This document shows, one piece after another, positions 6,223 through 11,641 of a stretch of DNA of 17,773 bases (position 1 is the stretch's first letter; each line of letters opens with the position of its first letter). The notes under the pieces were generated by a model. It was given only the letters and a program-made list of their open reading frames with translations. It ran no database searches and was not told where the DNA came from. The stretch is from an uncultured Collinsella sp. (GTDB taxonomy: Bacteria > Actinomycetota > Coriobacteriia > Coriobacteriales > Coriobacteriaceae): the NCBI GenBank assembly GCA_900552705.1, contig USAX01000025.1:1-17773 (forward strand). Direction: 5' to 3'. The position numbers were made by a program, and so were the translations under genes.

Positions 6223-7458
6223 ATGGCAGACAACGAGATCAAACCCTCAACGGACGGCGGCCGAGAGGAACTCGTGGCAAAACAGCTCGCATCGACCAAA
6301 ATCCACCTCGCGCTCACCCAGGAGCGGGCGGACATCTCCGGCGCCATCAAGCTGCCGCTCGAGCGAATTCCCCAGCTCGGCGTGGCGTTCGCCTCGCTCC
6401 CCTCGATGTTTCGCACCGTCACTAACACGGTGAGCGTACCCACGCTGCTCCAGGCGACTGACAAATTTGGCAACCCGCTCGATCCGTCGAAACTCAACTC
6501 GTTCAAGGACGGCAGCGGTCTCACAGGGGGCTACCGCGACGCAGTCAAGGGCTTTGGACAGGCGCGCTTCCACGTAGTCGAGGGCGACATCGCCACGAGC
6601 GTCACTCAAGTGCCTTACGACCCGACGTCGTTGTTCATGGCAGCCGCAATCGCGCAGATAAACCAAAAGCTCGACTCCATCCAGGAGTCCGTCGACGAGA
6701 TGTTCGAGTACATGCGTCAGCGCGACAAGGCCAACATGCGTGGCAACCTCAAGACGCTCGCAGACATCCTCAACGGTTACGGCCTCAACTACGGCAACGC
6801 CACCTACATGGCAAACGCCCATATGAAGGTGCTCGACATCAAGCAGTCGTCCGCGCAGGACATGGAACTCTTCCGCTCGCAGGCGCAAGCGGATCTGAAA
6901 AAGAAAGGGTTCATCGAGGTGCGAGACGGCTTGGGCAGACGCCTCGACAAGGTGCTCGACTACCTCAAAGACTGCCAGCTCGCCACCTACATCCACGCGT
7001 TCTCACTGTTCCTCGAACCCATGCTCGCCCAGAACTTCGAGCCCGCAAAGCTCGCGGACGCCACCGCGAAGATCGAGGCCGATTCGATTGCGTATCGCGA
7101 GCTCTACACCGAGTGTTACGACGCCCTCGAGGCGGGAACTGCCGACACCGTCGATGCGGCACTGCTGGGCGGCATCGCGTCCGCGGGCAAATTGCTCGGT
7201 CACGCCATCGCAAAGACCCCCGTGGGCGAACATACGCTCATCGACGAGGCACTCGAGGGTGCAGGAGAGGACATCGGCAGGTTCAACGATAGGCAATCCG
7301 AGAAACTCCTCGAGAAGCTCCATCGGGCAAAGACGCCTGACGTCGCACCGTTCAAGCAGAGCGTAATGGAAGTAGACACCCTCTACAACCGCCCCACGCA
7401 GATCGCCGTGGACGCCGAGAACGTCTACATCCTGCCTGCCAAGCGGCAGGAAGAGTAG
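6223..7458 (+). CDS. Conserved-looking helical protein of unknown function (411 aa)
   Basis: ATG 6223 is chosen for AAGGAG six bases upstream; the longer in-frame start near 6133 lies inside the inverted repeat. The product has no signal peptide. It begins with a polar helix, then PLERIPQLGVAFASLPSMFR and TVTNTVSVPTLLQATDKFGN, a likely compact N-terminal domain. Residues about 145-170 (IAQINQKLDSIQESVDEMFE) look like a coiled coil, followed by long helices. A weakly hydrophobic stretch (ALLGGIASAGKLLGHAIAKT, about 307-326) could insert in or lie on a membrane. From memory this resembles uncharacterised helical proteins in Firmicutes and Actinobacteria, but I can assign no function. The convergent exonuclease gene ends 43 bp downstream. 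Confidence 0.8.
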   Translation: MADNEIKPSTDGGREELVAKQLASTKIHLALTQERADISGAIKLPLERIPQLGVAFASLPSMFRTVTNTVSVPTLLQATDKFGNPLDPSKLNSFKDGSGLTGGYRDAVKGFGQARFHVVEGDIATSVTQVPYDPTSLFMAAAIAQINQKLDSIQESVDEMFEYMRQRDKANMRGNLKTLADILNGYGLNYGNATYMANAHMKVLDIKQSSAQDMELFRSQAQADLKKKGFIEVRDGLGRRLDKVLDYLKDCQLATYIHAFSLFLEPMLAQNFEPAKLADATAKIEADSIAYRELYTECYDALEAGTADTVDAALLGGIASAGKLLGHAIAKTPVGEHTLIDEALEGAGEDIGRFNDRQSEKLLEKLHRAKTPDVAPFKQSVMEVDTLYNRPTQIAVDAENVYILPAKRQEE

Positions 7459-7501
7459 TGATACGCGACAGGCCACGCGCCATGCAGACGGCCAACGCCG
7501 C

Positions 7502-8236
7502 CTATCTCCCCTCCGCCTTCAGCTTCAGCAGCAGGTCGCCCAGCTCGGGGCACTTGCTGGAAAGGCGCGTCTGAGCTCGCTCGCCCATCTCCCACCGTTG
7601 GCGGACTTCCTGGGCGCGCGGACTCACGTGATAGTCCCCCTCCATCATCTGCTTGAGCAGCTTAGCGGTCACGCGCGCATCGGCCAGGGCGCTGTGGGCG
7701 TGACCCGTCGACTCGTCGAACTCGATGCCGAACCACGTTGCCGCGTCACTCAAAGAGACGCACCCGTGGCTGCCCACGTCCATGATCGAGGTATAAAACG
7801 CCTGCAGATCGGCCCAATCCGTAGGAAATGCGGAAAGATCGATATGCTTTGCCTGGCACTCGGTCAAAAGCTGTCGACGATCCGCCCCGCTCCAACAGAC
7901 CACCTGGGCGGAGTAGCGACCGATCCAATCGCTGAGCCTTTTGATCGCCACATAGAGCGGATCGGTCATCGCGGTATCCACAGCCGATATCCCTGTGAGC
8001 TCGCGGACGGGAAACGCAACGCCTTCGGTAAATTCCGTCTGCACAAACTGCGAGAACTCGCCCATAACGTTGCCGTGGTAATCGAGCTTGACGGCGCCGA
8101 CCTCGATGATCTCATTGCGCAGTCCACGGCGCTGGCGCTGCTTTGGCACCGGCGCAAACTCAAAGTCCAGCACGATCTGGCGCGCAAAGTTCGTCGTATC
8201 GATAGCCGAGATACACGGCGTCTTTTTGTCTGACAC
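7502..8236 (-). CDS. DEDDh 3'-5' exonuclease (DnaQ/KapD-like)
   Basis: A 244-residue stand-alone member of the DnaQ exonuclease superfamily, expected to trim DNA or RNA 3' ends with two metal ions. Catalytic residues are visible in order: Exo I Asp24 and Glu26 in VLDFEFAP, Exo II Asp119 in CWSGADRRQLL, Exo III His181 and Asp186 in GHAHSALADARVTAKLL, which makes it a DEDDh type. Spacing of the motifs fits the KapD-like/ERI-1-like branch rather than polymerase III epsilon. The start is GTG 8236 with GAAAGG upstream; no better ATG lies near. It is convergent with the 6223 gene. The substrate cannot be told from sequence. Confidence 0.9.
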   Translation of the reverse strand: MSDKKTPCISAIDTTNFARQIVLDFEFAPVPKQRQRRGLRNEIIEVGAVKLDYHGNVMGEFSQFVQTEFTEGVAFPVRELTGISAVDTAMTDPLYVAIKRLSDWIGRYSAQVVCWSGADRRQLLTECQAKHIDLSAFPTDWADLQAFYTSIMDVGSHGCVSLSDAATWFGIEFDESTGHAHSALADARVTAKLLKQMMEGDYHVSPRAQEVRQRWEMGERAQTRLSSKCPELGDLLLKLKAEGR

Positions 8237-8496
8237 GGTGAGGGCCTTTCTCTCCGTTGCTTGCCGTTCGTTTCTCGAACAGTCATATCACAGTAAGCGT
8301 AGCTGCCCGTGCGGACATGAAATCGCACAGTGCAGCTTTCCGGCATCCTTGCGTAAGGCTGCGCTTTGAAATGGTCACGTCGTTGTTATTATCGAACATA
8401 TATTCGTATTTATGGCTGCAGTTTGATAGACTGGTTATTGTTGACGGCAGTTCCATGTGCCGGGCAGCGCCCTCCATGCGACGGGAGGTGATGCCC
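8237..8496. promoter_or_regulatory. Intergenic region upstream of exonuclease (-) and small-peptide gene (+)
   Basis: This 260-bp divergent gap shows no gene I can support. An AT-rich block at about 8364-8430 contains TTGAAA (8366-8371) and TATTAT (8387-8392), spaced 15 bp, and TTGTTA (8383-8388) with TATTTA (8407-8412), spaced 18 bp. Either could start a plus-strand transcript with a leader of about 85-110 bases for the peptide gene. GGGAGG at 8483-8488 is the ribosome site for ATG 8497. Confidence 0.4.
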
Positions 8497-8622
8497 ATGA
8501 CCGATCTGACTGATTTCGTGAAGCTCCTGACCGCTTTGGTCTCGCTCCTCACGGCGCTTATCGGACTTACCGAGGCACTCAAGCAGCGTACGAAGCATAA
8601 AAAGAGGGGTCGACGCCGCTAA
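8497..8622 (+). CDS. Small hydrophobic/basic peptide, candidate type I toxin
   Basis: A 41-residue peptide. ATG 8497 lies eight bases after GGGAGG; the ATG at 8491 is too close to it. Residues 7-28 form one hydrophobic helix (LLTALVSLLTALIGLTEAL), followed by a strongly basic tail (KQRTKHKKRGRRR). Short length, one membrane helix and a charged tail are the hallmarks of type I toxins such as TxpA, Fst and holin-like toxins, which damage the inner membrane. Its stop codon lies within the loop of a strong terminator that works on the opposite strand, and a good antisense promoter stands 69 bp further downstream. No named family could be assigned. It might instead be a small regulatory membrane peptide. 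Confidence 0.6.
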   Translation: MTDLTDFVKLLTALVSLLTALIGLTEALKQRTKHKKRGRRR

Positions 8623-8635
8623 GGCGATGACCCCT
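8599..8635 (-). terminator. Strong minus-strand terminator overlapping the peptide gene's 3' end
   Basis: AGGGGTC (8605-8611) pairs with GACCCCT (8629-8635); CGCC (8614-8617) pairs with GGCG (8623-8626) in the same stem, loop GCTAA. Read on the minus strand the stem is followed by C and TTTTT (8603-8599). On the plus strand only TAATCC follows, so it mainly stops leftward transcripts. Confidence 0.75.
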
Positions 8636-8684
8636 TAATCCAAGCAACGGCGCTGCCCAGCTCTTCACTACTTGGGCTGCCGTC
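8599..8684 (-). ncRNA. Candidate antisense antitoxin RNA of about 85 nt
   Basis: A minus-strand promoter (8691-8719) would start near 8684 and the terminator at 8599-8635 would end the transcript. The RNA would overlap the last eight or so codons of the 41-residue peptide gene and its 3' untranslated region. It contains a second small hairpin, GCCCA/TGGGC at 8655-8677. No reading frame of note lies in it. This is the geometry of 3'-overlapping type I antitoxins such as RatA. Transcription is inferred. Confidence 0.45.
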
Positions 8685-8690
8685 GACCTT

Positions 8691-8719
8691 ATTTTACCCA
8701 CGGGCGCCGGGTTTACCAA
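8691..8719 (-). promoter_or_regulatory. Sigma-70-like promoter antisense to the peptide gene
   Basis: On the minus strand TTGGTA (8719-8714) and TAAAAT (8696-8691) are separated by exactly 17 bp; they match consensus at four of six and five of six positions. The -35 lies in a foldable segment, TTTACC/GGTAAA (8712-8735), itself flanked by CGGGCG/CGCCCG (8701-8753). Confidence 0.55.
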
Positions 8720-8761
8720 ATGGATTTTCGGTAAAGGAAGCACGGCACGCCCGCAAAACCA

Positions 8762-9412
8762 CTACGCCCCAAGTGCCGTCATGGGGATCACCGCCACGCC
8801 GTCGTCGCGTGTGTAGGCAATGCTCCCCTTTCCAACCACGACCGCCAAAAACGCCGGCGCGGCATTCTGGGCGGCAGGATTGGAGAGCACTTTCCTCTCC
8901 AGCGCCTTGAGATTTCTCGCTCCATCGTCTGCTTTCGCATCACTCAGCTTGACCTCGATGGCTCCCCAGCGCCCGTCGTGCTCAACGATCAGATCAACCT
9001 CAAGGCCCTTCTCATCTCGGAAATAATGGACTCTGTTGTCAACACCGCCGTAGGTGGAAAGGAACACGCGCACGTCGCGCAGAACGAGGTTCTCAAAGAG
9101 CATCCCCAGCGTTTGCATATCGCCAAGCAGCCGCTCGGGGGTAGCCCCCAGCAACGCCGCCGCAAGTGACGGGTCACAGAAGTAGCGCTTGGGGCGCACG
9201 CGAACGCGGGCCTTCGAGCGCATGGGCGGCTCCCATCCGCACAGGTCCTCGGTCAGCTTGAGCCTGTTGAAGAGGTCCAAGTACGCAGCGATGGTCCTCT
9301 CGTCGGGGCCCGCCTCACCGTACGAGGCGTCCTTTATGAGCGTCTTGTACGTGACGGCCTGGCTCTCGTTCATGGCAAGAGCTCGCAAAAGGCCGTGTGC
9401 AAGCTCGGGCGA
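8762..9412 (-). pseudogene. 5'-truncated DUF4143 ATP-binding protein (C-terminal half only)
   Basis: The frame is open from 9412 but preceded by a stop, and encodes only the C-terminal DUF4143 part of the AAA_14-DUF4143 family, whose full proteins are about 400 residues. Visible are the winged-helix start (ALAMNESQAVTYKTLIKDAS), KRYFCDPSLAAALLGATPER, the GMLFENLVLRDVRVF helix and the nuclease-like GLEVDLIVEHDGRWGAIEVK with Asp and Glu-x-Lys typical of PD-(D/E)XK folds. The Walker A/B ATPase half is absent, and nothing upstream supplies it. Possible restarts are TTG 9388 and ATG 9373, neither with a good ribosome site. A block of 23-bp repeats begins just upstream of the truncation, which may mark the deletion endpoint. 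Transcription would end at the terminator at 8599. Confidence 0.8.
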
Positions 9413-9431
9413 TCATGCGATATACGAAATT

Positions 9432-9531
9432 ACGCCATTCTCAATGCGGATTTTACGCTACTTCCAATGTAGTTTTTACGCCGTTGCGGATGTAGTTTTT
9501 TCGCTAAGTTCATTGAAGGTTTTACGCTTGG
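9432..9531. repeat. 23-bp tandem direct repeat, five core copies
   Basis: The core (T)TTTACGC, once TTTTTTCGC, recurs with its ACGC/TCGC at 9432, 9455, 9478, 9501 and 9524, an exact 23-bp step each time. Units share ACGC then a variable C/T-rich start, AATG or ATTG near the middle, and end in TTTT. Some units carry an inner CTAC/GTAG inverted pair (9458-9472). Exact spacing over five copies is unlikely by chance. It lies immediately upstream of the truncated DUF4143 gene, so it may be that gene's operator array or an iteron-like element. Confidence 0.85.
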
Positions 9532-9570
9532 CATCCTTAGCGCGACGCTCGCTCAATCCCTGACCACCGG

Positions 9571-9628
9571 ATTGCCCGAATTCCGGGATGCTGCCTCCGC
9601 TCCAAACAAAAGGCCCCGACTCGCGATG
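9571..9628. repeat. Degenerate array half-unit plus terminator relic
   Basis: ATTCCGGGATGCTGCCTCCG (9580-9599) resembles the right arm of the 48-bp palindromes that follow. The next 26 bases (9603-9628, from CAAACAAAAGG to CTCGCGATG) match 11537-11562 at 25 of 26 positions, where they form half of the xdh-operon terminator. Here the second half of that hairpin is missing. Confidence 0.65.
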
Positions 9629-9632
9629 AGCT

Positions 9633-9669
9633 GCCTCCCATTTCTTGAACATTAGAAATGGGAGGCTTT
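9633..9669. terminator. Perfect 13-bp hairpin
   Basis: GCCTCCCATTTCT (9633-9645) and AGAAATGGGAGGC (9654-9666) are exact inverted copies with an 8-base loop, followed by TTT on the plus strand. No plus-strand gene ends nearby, so its role is unclear; it might insulate the array or mark a small insertion. Confidence 0.5.
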
Positions 9670-9686
9670 CCACCCCATGCCTCTAT

Positions 9687-9920
9687 CGGAAACGGCATCC
9701 CGTCCTGAGCATCGAATCCGGGACGTAGTTTCCGCATGCGGCTTCGTTAGGAAAGCATGTTCCACTCTGAGCGCTCATTCCGGGGTGCAATTTCCGCCAG
9801 AGACGCCGCCGGAAAAGCACATCCCGGTTTGGAGCCGAAATCTGGGATGTAGTTTCCGCTTGAAGGGCGATCCGGAAAGCACGTCCCATTCCGAGTGGCA
9901 ATTCCGGGTCACAGTTTCCG
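9687..9920. repeat. Array 1: four 48-bp imperfect palindromes, period 61-63 bp
   Basis: Units at about 9687-9734, 9749-9796, 9810-9858 and 9873-9920. Each has a left arm like CGGAAAGCACGTCCCA, a 15-16-base centre and a right arm like TGGGATGTAGTTTCCG, nearly the reverse complement of the left. Linkers of 13-15 bases vary, with motifs such as CTTGAAGGGCGATC. Arms are conserved while centres fall into a few related types. The step is not a multiple of three, which argues against coding. Confidence 0.88.
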
Positions 9921-10217
9921 CAGATACAAGGCGACAGTCCGCAGCCCATATCACATGCCTTCAAATATGCGATCCAGAAACGCAAAAACAGCAGATAGAA
10001 TGCTCTTTTTCAAAAAGTACACGTCCCGAAACTTACCCAGTCTTCATAACTTGCCACCGTTCACGGTCGCCGATTACCGCCCACCGATTCAAACAAGAAA
10101 TATGTCGCCAAAAGCAGGTCATCTACCTGCATGGTTAGATTTTGGTCAGCTTTTGGTCAGTTGGGCGGCAAGTTGCGGCTGATACGTTTTTTGCTACCCA
10201 AAAGGAGGCGGTAGCTC
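9921..10217 (+). promoter_or_regulatory. Upstream region of the AbiEi-like gene with several small repeats
   Basis: No gene is seen here. An inverted repeat GCAGGT-CATCT-ACCTGC lies at 10114-10130. TTTTGGTCAG occurs twice, at 10140-10149 and 10151-10160, an 11-bp step of about one helical turn, as expected for a cooperative operator. GCTACC (10193-10198) and GGTAGC (10210-10215) can form a hairpin whose loop carries the ribosome site AAAGGAGG (10201-10208), nine bases before ATG 10218. Confidence 0.55.
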
Positions 10218-11216
10218 ATGACCCATTGCAATGACCAACTCATCGACCAACTGCTCACTCAGGCCGAGCAGGAGGGACGATGCCTTATTCCCCCGAGCAC
10301 GGCGATCCGAAAAGCGCTCCTTCGGCGCATGGGCGTCACGGTCGCCTCGCCCATGCCGGGGCTGTTTGCGCGAAAAACGCGCTGGGATGAACTCAACCGG
10401 GCACAGCGTCATTGCGAGATTATCCGCGCCCTTGCGATCATCCACCCCGATTGGACGTTCTGCTCGTTTTCGGCAGCATGCCTCCTGGGACTCGAAGTCT
10501 CGTGGCGGCACCTGAACGTTGTGCATGTCTGCAGCTCGACAAAGCCGTCGGCTCGTCCGGGCGCGCATATTCAGCGGCACCAGATTGAGCCGGCGGGAGC
10601 AATCCGTCTATCCGGCATATCGGTAACGCCGCCCATCCAAACGGTTACAGATTGCCTGTTGCAGACCGGTTTTGCCGACGGCATGCCCATTGCCGATTCG
10701 GCGATCTCAAAGCTTGGTCTAACGCGAGAGCAGCTGATGGAGGACGTCGAGCAACAAGCGACTGCCCGCAATGGTCGCGCGATTCGTACGGCCCTCACAA
10801 CGCTTCGATATGCCGACGCCCGCGCCGAGAGCGGCGGGGAATCGGTCGCCCGAGCCATCATGATCGAGACGGGCTTTGCACCCGACTGGCTTCAATACGA
10901 GCTGACGGACCCCTTCGATTCGGCCAAGCCCATACGAGCGGACTTTGCCTGGGAGCGCCAGGCGCGGGAACTCACACTGGGCGAGCTCGACGGGCTCATC
11001 AAATATACCGACCAGACCATGCTGGCCGGACGCACCACCGCCGAGTCGCTCGTTGCCGAACGACAGCGCGAGGCGCACCTATCGCTCTACGGTCACCCTC
11101 TGCTGCGCTTTACCATGAGCGAAATCCGCTCGGCAGGACTGCTCGCGAAAAAGCTGCAGACGGCAGGCATCCGGCAGACCGCGCTGCCGACATGGCTCAA
11201 CGACGTGGAGCTGTAG
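10218..11216 (+). CDS. Orphan AbiEi-like protein with C-terminal PD-(D/E)XK-like domain
   Basis: A 332-residue cytoplasmic protein. The N-terminal part (GRCLIPPSTAIRKALLRRMG, SPMPGLFARKTRWDEL, WTFCSFSAACLLGLEVSWRH) matches the general plan of AbiEi-type antitoxin/regulator proteins, which repress their own promoter. The C-terminal part has Glu208 in ESVARAIM, Asp242 in RADFAW and GELDGLIKY (Glu256, Asp258, Lys262), a spacing like DUF559/Vsr-type nuclease folds. ATG 10218 has a strong ribosome site. The usual partner AbiEii nucleotidyltransferase toxin is absent on both sides. Palindrome arrays flank the gene, and 11-bp direct repeats upstream suggest self-control. Function could be regulator, nuclease, or both; family assignment is moderate. 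Confidence 0.75.
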   Translation: MTHCNDQLIDQLLTQAEQEGRCLIPPSTAIRKALLRRMGVTVASPMPGLFARKTRWDELNRAQRHCEIIRALAIIHPDWTFCSFSAACLLGLEVSWRHLNVVHVCSSTKPSARPGAHIQRHQIEPAGAIRLSGISVTPPIQTVTDCLLQTGFADGMPIADSAISKLGLTREQLMEDVEQQATARNGRAIRTALTTLRYADARAESGGESVARAIMIETGFAPDWLQYELTDPFDSAKPIRADFAWERQARELTLGELDGLIKYTDQTMLAGRTTAESLVAERQREAHLSLYGHPLLRFTMSEIRSAGLLAKKLQTAGIRQTALPTWLNDVEL

Positions 11217-11255
11217 GGGCCGCTGAACGGCGACTCGCCGCGTCGCATCTTGCCA

Positions 11256-11521
11256 ATCTGGGACATGCTTTCCCAGCAGCCACGCTGGCGGAAAGTGCGT
11301 CCCAGTCTGGACGCTCAAAACGGGATGCACTTTCCGGATGGTAGGCCTAACGGAAAGCGTGTCCCAGAATGAACGCTCAAACTGGGATGCAGTTTCCAAG
11401 TGAACGACAACCGGAAAGTGTGTCCCATTCCAGGCGCGGATTCCGGGATGCACTTTCCGTTTGAAGCTCCAACCGGAAAGCGCATCCCATTCTGGAGCCG
11501 AAATCTGGGACGCAGTTTCCG
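11256..11521. repeat. Array 2: half unit plus four 48-bp imperfect palindromes, period 61-62 bp
   Basis: A right half unit (about 11256-11274) is followed by full units at 11289-11336, 11351-11398, 11412-11459 and 11474-11521, spaced 62, 61 and 62 bp. Arms match array 1, for example CGGAAAGTGCGTCCCA with CGGGATGCACTTTCCG in the first unit. Centres are of two types, one like TCTGGACGCTCAAA and one like TTCTGGAGCCGAAAT, both also found in array 1. The array ends 16 bp before the terminator of the xdh operon. Confidence 0.9.
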
Positions 11522-11536
11522 TATGCGGAGGTGCTT

Positions 11537-11573
11537 CAAACAAAAGGCCCCGGCTCGCGATGGAGCCGGGGCC
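11537..11573 (-). terminator. Terminator of the ygfK-ferredoxin-xdhD operon
   Basis: GGCCCCGGCTC (11546-11556) pairs perfectly with GAGCCGGGGCC (11563-11573), loop of six. On the minus strand the stem is followed by TTTTGTTTG (11545-11537). It lies 69 bp after the xdhD stop codon. Confidence 0.88.
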
Positions 11574-11641
11574 AAAGGCACAGCATATGCAGTTGATGGT
11601 GAGCGCGAACAGCCCGTCAGAAATGCCATCCGCGCTCTACC

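Noticed and set aside
8257..8496. N-terminal extension of the 41-residue peptide gene
   Set aside because: It crosses the AT-rich promoter-like block, and GGGAGG directly before ATG 8497 marks the start.
9677..10138. Plus-strand frame through array 1 (153 codons)
   Set aside because: It is made of repeat units in changing phase and random sequence, without ribosome site or domain.
9687..11521. CRISPR array
   Set aside because: The repeated units are themselves imperfect palindromes that vary from copy to copy; linkers are short and partly repeated, and no cas genes are present.
11079..11543. Minus-strand frame through array 2 with repeated THFP-like peptides
   Set aside because: The 61-62-bp step shifts phase each unit, so the peptide similarity follows from the DNA repeat; no ribosome site.
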